5,257 nt of DNA from an uncultured bacterium (GCA_949286445.1 CASECL010000284.1:1-5257); one strand, 5' to 3'. Shown: positions 1 to 5,257, counted from the first letter of the stretch. Program-made: numbers and translations. Notes: generated by a model from the letters alone, not told the origin.

Positions 1-775
1 AGAAAAGGTCAGTCGGTTTACGTTCCCGGAGGTCTCCGCAGATGGCTTTGCCGAGCTTGCTGTAATTTCCGTACATACCCAGATAATCATCCCGCAGCTG
101 AAACGCCACACCGGCATTGGAAAACATCTTTCCCAGAATTCCGGATGTTTCGGAATCGATTGTCCCGGTTGCCGCCGCAACTCCGAGTTCTGCCGCCAGC
201 CGCAGCAATGCACCGGTTTTCAGTTCGTACATACGGAGTACTTCGTCACCCGGCGGCAGGGCCGGGAAGCGGAGCGAAAAATTAACATCCAGAGCTTCTC
301 CTGATATCAGCTCCACATTCCCCCGCTTCAGCATAAGCAGAATCATCTCATTTTTGAGTTTATCCGGATAACTGCTTCTGCCGATTAAATCCACTGCCCA
401 GCCCTGCTGTAAATCTCCAGCCAGCAGGGCCATGGATTTTGCCCCCTCATCAGAAAGTTCAGCAGAAATTTTTATCTTCCGGTGGGTGGACGGCTGACTG
501 CGGCGGAATTCATCATTGTCGATAATATCGTCATGAACCAGTGTCCAGTTATGCCAGATCTCAACTGCGGCGGCAAGCGGCAGAGCTTTCTTTCTGTCTC
601 CTCCGAGCAGGCCGCAGCACCAGAGCAGGATTGCCGGCCGCAACCTTTTCCCTCCTGCCTGCGGATAATATTCCGCCCCGTCCCGGAGATAACCGGGAAG
701 AACGTTTTCAAGATATTTATCCTGCCGGATGAAGCCGGTTATTTTTTCTGCCGTACACCGCAGTTCGTCTTGCAT
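1..775 (-). CDS. Short-chain polyprenyl diphosphate synthase (FPP/GGPP synthase family), C-terminus cut by window edge
   Basis: Trans-isoprenyl diphosphate synthase, a cytosolic enzyme that condenses isopentenyl diphosphate with an allylic diphosphate to make C15-C20 precursors of quinones, carotenoids or longer carriers. The frame is open from the ATG at 775 to the window edge, giving 258 residues; about 40-70 C-terminal residues are probably missing compared with the usual 290-330. Visible family motifs are GGKRLRP (41-47), the first Asp-rich motif DDIID (82-86) with RR at 91-92, the conserved KT pair (186-187), the second Asp-rich region FQLRDDYLG (225-233), and a basic loop GDLRERKPTDL (247-257). 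The first motif has only two residues between its aspartates. Trp77 lies five residues before that motif, where bulky aromatics limit chain length in farnesyl and archaeal-type geranylgeranyl synthases, so a C15 or C20 product is inferred. The ATG lies 15 bp after the phosphofructokinase stop, with only a weak Shine-Dalgarno, so co-transcription is likely. Family certain; exact product not. Confidence 0.92.
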   Translation of the reverse strand, partial: MQDELRCTAEKITGFIRQDKYLENVLPGYLRDGAEYYPQAGGKRLRPAILLWCCGLLGGDRKKALPLAAAVEIWHNWTLVHDDIIDNDEFRRSQPSTHRKIKISAELSDEGAKSMALLAGDLQQGWAVDLIGRSSYPDKLKNEMILLMLKRGNVELISGEALDVNFSLRFPALPPGDEVLRMYELKTGALLRLAAELGVAAATGTIDSETSGILGKMFSNAGVAFQLRDDYLGMYGNYSKLGKAICGDLRERKPTDLF

Positions 776-790
776 GATTCCAATGCCGTA

Positions 791-2074
791 TCAGAGATAA
801 GTTACCGCTTTTACTGAGTTCCACAGCGAGCCGTTGATGTCGATTTTCTTTCTTTCCCGGGTGGCCAGGGCAATGGGAACGTGGGTAAACGCATCGCTCC
901 AGTGTCCTACTACCATATCGGTACGGCCCAGCATGCCGGCGTGAACTGCCGCCTGAGCCAGATTGGAACAGAACACCGCATCCGTACCCCGGGCCGGGCC
1001 GCTGCGGATGGAATAAGACGGATCAAAGTATTTGATGTTTACTTCAATATGCTTTTCAGCAAAGTACTTTGCAATCTGTTCTTTCAGGAAAAGACCGATA
1101 TCATTGTGGAGAATATTTCCGGAAGCATCTTTTTTCTTGTCCTGACCGGAGAAAAATTCCTGTCCCGCCCCCTCTGAAACAATTATTACCGCATGGTGTT
1201 TGCGCTCCATCCGTTTCTCCAGGTTGGGGAGGAAAGCCTTTTCTCCATCCAGCAGAGTGAATGGATTTTCCGGCACCAGGCAATAGTTGACATTGGAGTT
1301 GGACAAGGTGGCATAAGCGGCGATGAAACCGCTGTCCCGGCCCATGATTTTGATCAAACCAATGCCGTTGTAAGCTCCTTTGGCTTCATTATGTGCATCA
1401 GTGATAAATCTGCCTGAGGCATAAACCGCAGTTTCAAAGCCGAATGACCGGTCGATGAAACTTACGTCATTATCAATTGTCTTGGGTATTCCAATAACGC
1501 TGATATTGCACTTGCGTTGTTTTATCTCTTCAGCAATGGCATGGGCACAGCGCAGGGTGCCGTCGCCGCCGATGCAGAAAAGCATATTTATATTCATTCT
1601 CATCAGAGTATCGACCATGACTTTTTCATCCTCCTGGCCGCGTGAAGATGAGAGAATGGTGCCCCCGGTTTCATGAATTTCATCAACGGTTTCCTCGGTG
1701 AGAATTACCGGAGTTATTCCCCATTTCGGGTTAAGTCCCCGGTAGCCGTAACGGATACCGTAAACCAGCGGCACTTTATACTGTCTTTTCAGTGTAAGCA
1801 CCAGAAATTTTATTACGTCATTGAGTCCGGGGCAGAGTCCGCCTGCGGTAAGGATGGCGGCACGGCACCAGGACGGATCGTGAAAAATTTTTGCCCGCGG
1901 TCCGGCAACTTCAAAAGCAGGCAGCTCCTTGCCCTGTTTGATGATGTCGGCAATAGCGTCAACGTGTGAGTAATAAGATATTTTTGCCTCTCCACTGACA
2001 AAATTCATTCTTTTTATAGGAGAATCAAGCACAGGTTCTCCGAGGCGTGGAACAAAGAAATCTTTGCTATCCAT
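791..2074 (-). CDS. pfkA: 6-phosphofructokinase, group II 'clade X' type, probably ATP-dependent
   Basis: Cytosolic glycolytic enzyme phosphorylating fructose 6-phosphate to fructose 1,6-bisphosphate. The 427 residues are longer than the roughly 320 of the E. coli enzyme and match the long form of plants, trypanosomes, spirochaetes and some actinomycetes, including an N-terminal extension of about 70 residues. Motifs in order: nucleotide-binding loop TAGGLCPGLND (76-86), GGDGT (169-173), catalytic PKTIDND (197-203, with Asp201 the likely base), MGRDSG (244-249), the late PSYSIRSGPA segment (352-361), and a basic RERKKID segment near the end (406-412). Gly172 (E. coli position 104) is the residue that marks ATP users, while Lys198 (E. 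coli position 124) is typical of pyrophosphate enzymes. This Gly plus Lys combination is known from ATP-dependent clade X members, so ATP is inferred as donor. AGGAG at 2084-2088 (minus strand) lies 9 nt before the ATG and fixes the start. It is the first gene of an apparent two-gene transcript with the polyprenyl synthase. Confidence 0.95.
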   Translation of the reverse strand: MDSKDFFVPRLGEPVLDSPIKRMNFVSGEAKISYYSHVDAIADIIKQGKELPAFEVAGPRAKIFHDPSWCRAAILTAGGLCPGLNDVIKFLVLTLKRQYKVPLVYGIRYGYRGLNPKWGITPVILTEETVDEIHETGGTILSSSRGQEDEKVMVDTLMRMNINMLFCIGGDGTLRCAHAIAEEIKQRKCNISVIGIPKTIDNDVSFIDRSFGFETAVYASGRFITDAHNEAKGAYNGIGLIKIMGRDSGFIAAYATLSNSNVNYCLVPENPFTLLDGEKAFLPNLEKRMERKHHAVIIVSEGAGQEFFSGQDKKKDASGNILHNDIGLFLKEQIAKYFAEKHIEVNIKYFDPSYSIRSGPARGTDAVFCSNLAQAAVHAGMLGRTDMVVGHWSDAFTHVPIALATRERKKIDINGSLWNSVKAVTYL

Positions 2075-2083
2075 ATTGACGAA

Positions 2084-2088
2084 CTCCT
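2084..2088 (-). promoter_or_regulatory. Shine-Dalgarno of the phosphofructokinase gene
   Basis: AGGAG on the minus strand, 9 nt upstream of the ATG at 2074. This strong match supports the chosen start. Confidence 0.8.
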
Positions 2089-2124
2089 GATCTTTCCTTT
2101 AATCCGTTTTTCAGCCGGACAAGC

Positions 2125-2147
2125 TGTGAATAAATCATGTAATCACA
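2125..2147. promoter_or_regulatory. Inverted repeat TGTGA-N13-TCACA, candidate operator
   Basis: The five-base half-sites are exact and separated by 13 nt in an AT-rich spacer. The dyad overlaps the inferred start site of the minus-strand promoter and its early leader, a place where a bound protein would block transcription. The half-sites resemble those of CRP/FNR-family regulators, but CRP needs a 6-nt spacer, so no regulator is assigned. Confidence 0.3.
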
Positions 2148-2150
2148 CGC

Positions 2151-2159
2151 AATATAGCA
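2151..2159 (-). promoter_or_regulatory. Candidate extended -10 promoter for the phosphofructokinase/polyprenyl synthase pair
   Basis: The minus strand reads TGCTATATT, which is TG-N followed by a 5/6 match to TATAAT. No good -35 box lies 16-18 nt upstream (the 17-nt position reads ATGGAT), but an extended -10 can work with a poor -35. Transcription would start near 2144 and give a 5' leader of about 70 nt. Seen by eye only. Confidence 0.4.
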
Positions 2160-2162
2160 CAT

Positions 2163-2174
2163 TTTTCCGGAAAA
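2163..2174. repeat. Perfect 12-bp palindrome TTTTCCGGAAAA
   Basis: This self-complementary sequence lies between the candidate -10 of the minus-strand promoter and the candidate -35 of the plus-strand promoter. It could be an operator serving either side. Because CCGG, often next to TT or AA, is very common in this window, part of the match may come from sequence bias. Confidence 0.35.
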
Positions 2175-2178
2175 TCCA

Positions 2179-2207
2179 TTGAAAAAGCTCAAAAAGCATG
2201 TTATTTT
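2179..2207 (+). promoter_or_regulatory. Candidate promoter for the plus-strand operon (TTGAAA-N17-TATTTT)
   Basis: TTGAAA at 2179-2184 matches TTGACA at 5/6 positions. TATTTT at 2202-2207 matches TATAAT at 4/6 with a 17-nt spacer. The expected start site, near 2214-2215, coincides with the ATG of the small membrane protein gene, which has no Shine-Dalgarno. A leaderless transcript is therefore possible. Confidence 0.4.
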
Positions 2208-2214
2208 ACCAAAT

Positions 2215-2427
2215 ATGAGGGTATTTAAAACAATATTATCGATATTATCGGCAATTTCCGGCGGTTTAGCGGCTTTGGCTGTACTGCGGGGTGTTGGATA
2301 TCGCCTGTTTTCTCCGCCGCTTTCAGCCGGGGGGGCGGAGTTCGGGTTTGCTGCTGCCGGGACGGTTTTGCTGGTGCTGCCGGGAATAATTTTATTCCGG
2401 CGGCGGACGCTGGCGCGGCCAGTGTAG
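2215..2427 (+). CDS. Small two-helix membrane protein, function unknown
   Basis: Seventy residues, not recognised as any known family. Hydrophobic segments at about 6-24 and 43-61 should span the membrane. They are joined by a loop containing PPLSAGGAE, and the C-terminus carries RRR at 62-64 plus further Arg, which suggests both ends face the cytoplasm. The ATG at 2215 is preferred over an in-frame TTG at 2179, because that TTG falls on the candidate -35 box and would add a short Lys-rich extension. No Shine-Dalgarno precedes the ATG. A run of seven G lies at 2329-2335, inside the loop codons. It begins the plus-strand gene set, 57 bp before the larger membrane protein, and may work with it. 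The codon pattern resembles the neighbours, which supports a real gene, but a small spurious ORF cannot be excluded. Confidence 0.55.
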   Translation: MRVFKTILSILSAISGGLAALAVLRGVGYRLFSPPLSAGGAEFGFAAAGTVLLVLPGIILFRRRTLARPV

Positions 2428-2470
2428 TTTCTTGCGGTCGGGATAGTGGCGGTTTTTGTACAGTTTTTCC

Positions 2471-2476
2471 AGGGGG
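2471..2476 (+). promoter_or_regulatory. Shine-Dalgarno that decides the start of the 393-residue membrane protein
   Basis: AGGGGG lies 8 nt before the ATG at 2485. The in-frame GTG at 2446, which would add 13 residues, has no comparable site, so the ATG is preferred. Confidence 0.7.
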
Positions 2477-2484
2477 ACGATTTT

Positions 2485-3666
2485 ATGTACGGAAAAGCTG
2501 GCAGGATGGAACGCGGCAGCGGGCAGATACTTTCTGCCGCGCTTCAGCCGGGGAGGGCGGGAATCTCGGTATTGATTGTGCAGAATTCTCCTTCTGTATG
2601 GCCGGAAAGAATAGCGGCATTGGACTGGGTGACCATGGTGGACTGCATCCAGCCCGGAGTCGGCAGAATGGCCGAGGCGAATGGAAGAGTATTGCTCAAT
2701 CCTGAATTGAGACCACGTTATGATCTTGCGGTAATCCTGGATGAACTCCCTGCCGGGAAAATGGCTTACTACGGCATGCGCGGGGCGACGGTTATAAGAC
2801 TGCCTTATTCAGAATCAGACCGGAAAAGGGGAGTCAGACTGCCGGGGGGGGATGATTATTATGTTTACGGCAGCGTGGCGACCGGAGATGTGGGGAAACT
2901 ATCTGAAATTTTTGATGCTTTGACCCCGGGATTGCCGGAAAATTGTTTTACGGTTCTGGTTTCGGACGGGGAATACTCCGGGGATGATGCTGAGGCGGCA
3001 GGTGAAGTTATTGCTGAAGAGGAAAATGAAACCGCGGAAAATGAGGATGTTGAAATAAAAACTGCCGGAAAATATTTTTCCTGGTGGTGGAGTATTCTTG
3101 CCGGAACAGGGTATCTGGTGTTGAGACTGTTATTGGGCCGGAAAGGGTATTGGAATTACCGGCTTTCCGGTTGGGAACTCGGACTCTCCGGTGCTGCACT
3201 GGCCTGGCTGATGGTATTTGCCTGCCGCCGGATAGATATATTTGATTTTATGTTTTTACCGGCGGGGCTGCTGGTTGCAGCGATGATTTTTGCCGATTTG
3301 CGGTTGCGCTGCCGGGTATGGGAAACGTTGATCGGATTATTGCTGGGAGGAGCGTTCTTTTTGCGGCTTCCGGCATGGGGATACGGTTTGCTGGCGTTGG
3401 CGTTGACTCAGTTTGAGAGTGCTGCCATGTCTGATCTTTTCCGGCGGCTGACGGGAAAAGCGGAGGAGAAATTGTCCCGGCAAATAGAATGGTTTGCCGC
3501 CGGTGGGCTGCTCACCGGATTGCTGGGTGGAACAGTGTTGTTCGGCAATGCGTTTTATCCTGAAATAGTCAACGCGGCAATTGTCCGGAGCGGGGATATC
3601 CGGAATATGCTGTTATGTTTTGCCGGGTTTATTTTCTTCCGGCTGTTCTATCTGCTTAAATTATAG
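2485..3666 (+). CDS. Integral membrane protein with soluble N-terminal half, function unknown
   Basis: This gene encodes 393 residues and I recognise no family. Residues 1 to about 160 look soluble and alternate short hydrophobic strands (for example ISVLIV 27-32, YDLAVIL 79-85, ATVIRL 101-106) with polar loops, which would suit an alpha/beta fold; that is inference. Residues about 163-192 form a strongly acidic, Ala/Glu-rich linker. From about 198 there are six or seven hydrophobic helices: about 198-217 (opening with WWW), 229-247, 253-271, 279-293, 297-310, 334-355 and 375-391. The short basic loop RLRCR (272-276) and the stretch LFRRLTGK (318-325) are probably cytoplasmic. There is no cleavable signal peptide, so the N-terminal half is likely cytoplasmic. 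An eight-G run at 2844-2851 lies in the codons for Gly-Gly. The stop overlaps the Shine-Dalgarno region of rlmI 12 bp downstream, so translation may be coupled. Clearly a real gene; role unknown. Confidence 0.85.
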   Translation: MYGKAGRMERGSGQILSAALQPGRAGISVLIVQNSPSVWPERIAALDWVTMVDCIQPGVGRMAEANGRVLLNPELRPRYDLAVILDELPAGKMAYYGMRGATVIRLPYSESDRKRGVRLPGGDDYYVYGSVATGDVGKLSEIFDALTPGLPENCFTVLVSDGEYSGDDAEAAGEVIAEEENETAENEDVEIKTAGKYFSWWWSILAGTGYLVLRLLLGRKGYWNYRLSGWELGLSGAALAWLMVFACRRIDIFDFMFLPAGLLVAAMIFADLRLRCRVWETLIGLLLGGAFFLRLPAWGYGLLALALTQFESAAMSDLFRRLTGKAEEKLSRQIEWFAAGGLLTGLLGGTVLFGNAFYPEIVNAAIVRSGDIRNMLLCFAGFIFFRLFYLLKL

Positions 3667-3678
3667 GTAAGTTGCAAT

Positions 3679-4866
3679 ATGAAAAAAATATTTTTGAAGC
3701 CGGGACGGGAAAAATCTTTGAAACGCCGCCATCTGTGGATATTTTCCGGAGCAGTAGGCCGGGTTGAAAACGGGATTAATTCCGGAGATACAGTTGAAGT
3801 CTGCGATGCCTCCGGAAAATATTTAGCCACGGCATCTTATTCTGCCACCTCCCAGATTTCCGGCAGAGTGTGGTCGTTTGACCGGAATGAAGTAATTGAC
3901 GGGGAGTTTTTTTCCCGGCGTATCGGGGAAGCGGTCGCTTTACGTAAAAATTTCGGTTACTGGGGCGATAAGACGGCATGCCGGCTTATCGCTTCCGAGG
4001 GCGACGGAATATCCGGACTGGTGGTGGATAAGTACGCAGATACGCTGGTGGCGCAGTTTACCTCGCTCGGGGTGGAGCGTTTCAAGTCGGAAATAGTTGC
4101 GGCATTGAGCCGGCTGGATGGTGTGAAAACGGTTTATGAGCGTTCTGATCTCGGAGTGCGCCGGTATGAGGGATTGGGTGAACAGACCGGATTATTATGG
4201 GGTGTTGAGCCGCCGGAAATGATTGATTTTGAAGAGGACTCCTGCCGATATCAGGTAAATGTGCGCAAGGGGCATAAAACCGGATTTTATCTGGATCAGC
4301 GTGAAAACCGCCGTTTAGCCGGAAGTCTGGCGGCAGGGAAAAGAGTCTTGAATGTTTTTTCCTATACCGGAGGTTTTTCGGTATCCTGCATGAAAGGCGG
4401 AGCCCGGGCTGTGGTTAACATTGATTCCTCCCGCGAAGCACTTAAGCAGGCGGAAAAACATTTGGATTTAAATCACATTTCCACCGACCGGGTGGATAAT
4501 CTTCAGGAGGATGCGTTTAACTGCATGCGCAAAATGCTGGAACAGAAGGAAAAATTTGATCTGGTAATACTTGATCCTCCCAAACTTATTGACGGAACCG
4601 GTTCCATTACCCGCGGATGCCGGGCGTATAAGGATCTGGCCAGACTTGGTTTTTCGCTGCTGAATAAAGGCGGTTTGCTGATGAATTTTTCCTGTTCCGG
4701 GCTTATGACACCGGAATTATTCCAGAAAATCACCGCCGACGGAGCATTGGATGCCGGGGTGGATGGCCAGATATTGCGGACTCTGCGTCAGGGAATGGAT
4801 CACCCCGTTTCTCTGGCTGTTCCGGAAAGTTTTTATCTCAAAGGTTTGCTCTGCACTTGCAAATAG
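3679..4866 (+). CDS. rlmI: 23S rRNA (cytosine-5)-methyltransferase, RlmI type
   Basis: SAM-dependent enzyme which in E. coli makes m5C1962 in 23S rRNA. The 395 residues compare with 396 in E. coli and align along the whole length. The N-terminus carries the PUA RNA-binding domain (about 1-80), opening with the family's GREKSLKRRHLWIFSGA pattern and containing SQISGRVW at 58-65. A middle domain follows (about 100-190). The Rossmann methyltransferase domain begins near 195, with KTGFYLDQR (200-208), the SAM-binding motif I NVFSYTGGFSV (225-235), the acidic ribose-binding residue in NIDSS (247-251), motif IV DPPK (299-302), and FSCSGLM (337-343), whose Cys339 is the expected catalytic cysteine. 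No key residue is missing. The ATG is preceded by AGG overlapping the stop of the upstream gene, 11 nt away. It is the last gene of the plus-strand set; its link to the membrane proteins upstream appears to be positional only. Confidence 0.96.
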   Translation: MKKIFLKPGREKSLKRRHLWIFSGAVGRVENGINSGDTVEVCDASGKYLATASYSATSQISGRVWSFDRNEVIDGEFFSRRIGEAVALRKNFGYWGDKTACRLIASEGDGISGLVVDKYADTLVAQFTSLGVERFKSEIVAALSRLDGVKTVYERSDLGVRRYEGLGEQTGLLWGVEPPEMIDFEEDSCRYQVNVRKGHKTGFYLDQRENRRLAGSLAAGKRVLNVFSYTGGFSVSCMKGGARAVVNIDSSREALKQAEKHLDLNHISTDRVDNLQEDAFNCMRKMLEQKEKFDLVILDPPKLIDGTGSITRGCRAYKDLARLGFSLLNKGGLLMNFSCSGLMTPELFQKITADGALDAGVDGQILRTLRQGMDHPVSLAVPESFYLKGLLCTCK

Positions 4867-4885
4867 GGCGAAATGATGCTATATT
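4857..4885 (+). promoter_or_regulatory. Candidate promoter for tRNA-Ser
   Basis: TTGCAA (4857-4862, 4/6) and TATATT (4880-4885, 5/6) are separated by 17 nt and overlap the last codons and stop of rlmI. Transcription from about 4892 would give a leader of roughly 120 nt before the tRNA, long for a tRNA gene. No better promoter was found closer to the tRNA. Confidence 0.4.
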
Positions 4886-4934
4886 TCACTCATGCCGGTC
4901 GGTATGGAACATTTCTTGGAGATAATTTGGAATG

Positions 4935-4997
4935 CGTTCCCGTTCTAATCGCTTGAATTTGTTATGTTTGGCGATTGTGAATGATGTGTCGGGAACG
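4935..4997 (+). repeat. Inverted repeat in the tRNA 5' leader (CGTTCCCG ... CGGGAACG)
   Basis: Two perfect 8-bp complementary arms at 4935-4942 and 4990-4997 enclose 47 nt. In RNA they could close a hairpin ending 17 nt before the mature tRNA, perhaps shaping precursor processing. The rest of 4867-5014 holds only an 18-codon ORF without a ribosome-binding site and nothing else that I recognise. Confidence 0.35.
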
Positions 4998-5014
4998 TTT
5001 CCAAGTCTGAATAT

Positions 5015-5102
5015 GGAGAGATGGTCGAGTGGTTTAAGGCAGCGGTCTTGAAAACCGCCGTGGGGCAACCCACCGAGGGTTCGAATCCCTCTCTCTCCGC
5101 CA
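5015..5102 (+). tRNA. tRNA-Ser (anticodon UGA), complete with encoded CCA
   Basis: An 88-nt serine tRNA reading UCN codons, mainly UCA and UCG. The acceptor stem GGAGAGA (5015-5021) pairs with TCTCTCC (5092-5098), followed by discriminator G (5099) and encoded CCA (5100-5102). The anticodon stem GCGGT/ACCGC (5042-5046 and 5054-5058) encloses the loop CTTGAAA, with anticodon TGA at 5049-5051. The long class II variable arm typical of tRNA-Ser is a 5-bp stem GTGGG/CCCAC (5060-5064 and 5069-5073) capped by GCAA. The T arm is GAGGG-TTCGAAT-CCCTC (5075-5091). All pairs are Watson-Crick in these stems, so the gene looks functional. A T-rich tract (5104-5111) follows directly and may help end transcription. 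Confidence 0.97.
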
Positions 5103-5150
5103 TTTATTTTTCCCCTTCCAATTTCTGGTAAAAAGAGAATCTTTTATTCA

Positions 5151-5189
5151 ATGGCGCTAAAAGTCGTTGGTGTAAAGGGATTTGCGTAA
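5151..5189 (+). other. Twelve-codon mini-ORF, possible leader peptide
   Basis: ATG to TAA encodes MALKVVGVKGFA. A purine-rich GAGA at 5135-5138 lies 12 nt upstream, a rather distant and weak ribosome-binding site. It precedes two hairpins at the right edge, an order also found in attenuation leaders. It lacks a run of any single regulatory codon apart from three Val, so this may be chance. Confidence 0.2.
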
Positions 5190-5198
5190 ATTGTTGAG

Positions 5199-5215
5199 GT
5201 GTGTTTGAAACACAC
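5199..5215 (+). repeat. Perfect inverted repeat GTGTGTTT-G-AAACACAC
   Basis: Eight-base arms flank one central base. As RNA it would form a hairpin of about 6 bp with a small loop; as DNA it could be an operator. It lies 6 bp before a second hairpin. Confidence 0.5.
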
Positions 5216-5221
5216 TCAGAA

Positions 5222-5244
5222 TCTGAAAAAAGGTCTTTTTCAGA
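5222..5244 (+). terminator. Hairpin TCTGAAAAA-AGGTC-TTTTTCAGA, possible weak terminator or leader structure
   Basis: Nine perfect base pairs close a 5-nt loop. The stem is AT-rich and has no T run after it, so it is a poor intrinsic terminator; a leader or attenuator role is equally possible. Its left edge also belongs to the short palindrome TCAGA-A-TCTGA (5216-5226), which could pair alternatively. Confidence 0.35.
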
Positions 5245-5249
5245 GGAAA
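5243..5249 (+). promoter_or_regulatory. Possible ribosome-binding site of a gene beginning beyond the right edge
   Basis: GAGGAAA at 5243-5249 follows the hairpin, with 8 nt left in the window. A start codon just past the edge would be well spaced. Nothing of the gene itself is visible. Confidence 0.25.
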
Positions 5250-5257
5250 ATCACGAC

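Noticed and set aside
117..817. Plus- and minus-strand open frames of 60-111 codons across the polyprenyl synthase region
   Set aside because: They overlap the frame carrying DDIID and the other synthase motifs, which is clearly the coding one.
881..1969. Several plus-strand open frames of 60-98 codons opposite the phosphofructokinase gene
   Set aside because: They are antisense shadows of a gene with full-length family motifs, and their translations show no recognisable domain.
2125..2147. CRP binding site
   Set aside because: The half-sites look right but the spacer is 13 nt rather than 6.
2446..2484. GTG start at 2446 for the membrane protein gene
   Set aside because: No Shine-Dalgarno precedes it, while the ATG at 2485 has AGGGGG at 8-nt spacing.
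2485..2965. Possible glycosyltransferase (GT9-like) or methyltransferase identity for the soluble half of the membrane protein
   Set aside because: Short strand-like segments such as YDLAVIL are only generically similar; no diagnostic motif is visible.
4892..4948. An 18-codon ORF upstream of the tRNA
   Set aside because: It has no ribosome-binding site and no other coding support; its ATG would be almost at the inferred transcription start.
4886..5068. Minus-strand 60-codon open frame across the tRNA
   Set aside because: It runs antisense through a well-formed tRNA gene and has no motif.
5167..5186. Sigma-54-like promoter (TTGG ... TTTGC)
   Set aside because: The GG and GC elements are 15 nt apart instead of 12, so the spacing is wrong.
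5102..5257. tRNA-associated integration site (attachment site) downstream of tRNA-Ser
   Set aside because: No copy of the tRNA 3' end and no integrase are visible in the window.

Overview
This 5.3 kb window looks like ordinary bacterial chromosome of moderate GC content. It has compact gene spacing, Shine-Dalgarno starts and a tRNA with an encoded CCA end. The organism cannot be named from the sequence alone. The phosphofructokinase belongs to the long 'clade X' type seen in spirochaetes, plants, trypanosomes and some PVC-type bacteria. Together with the RlmI-type methyltransferase and the strong CCGG bias, this would fit a Gram-negative such as a Lentisphaerota/PVC member, but that is a weak inference. 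I see no transposase, integrase, CRISPR array, phage gene or known defence system.

Left arm (minus strand, 2074 down to 1): a 427-codon 6-phosphofructokinase is followed after 15 bp by a short-chain polyprenyl diphosphate synthase whose C-terminus runs off the left edge. The spacing suggests one transcript, with the phosphofructokinase first. The pair links glycolysis and isoprenoid chain elongation only by position; no regulatory link is visible.

Divergent control region (about 2075-2214): it holds a candidate extended -10 promoter for the minus-strand pair and a candidate -35/-10 promoter for the plus-strand genes. It also holds two inverted repeats, a perfect 12-bp palindrome and a TGTGA-N13-TCACA dyad, both placed where operators could act on the phosphofructokinase promoter.

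Right arm (plus strand, 2215-4866): a small two-helix membrane protein, possibly translated from a leaderless mRNA, is followed by an unrecognised 393-residue protein. That protein has a soluble N-terminal half, an acidic linker and about six or seven membrane helices. Then comes a clear RlmI-type 23S rRNA (cytosine-5) methyltransferase. Spacings of 57 and 12 bp suggest an operon.

Right end (4867-5257): a candidate promoter overlaps the end of rlmI and precedes a complete tRNA-Ser(UGA) gene. After the tRNA there is a gene-free stretch with a 12-codon mini-ORF and two adjacent hairpins. It ends in a purine-rich ribosome-binding-like sequence, so it may be the leader of a gene that starts just outside the window. 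The least explained items are the 393-residue membrane protein and this structured leader. Nothing here clearly amounts to a new biological system.
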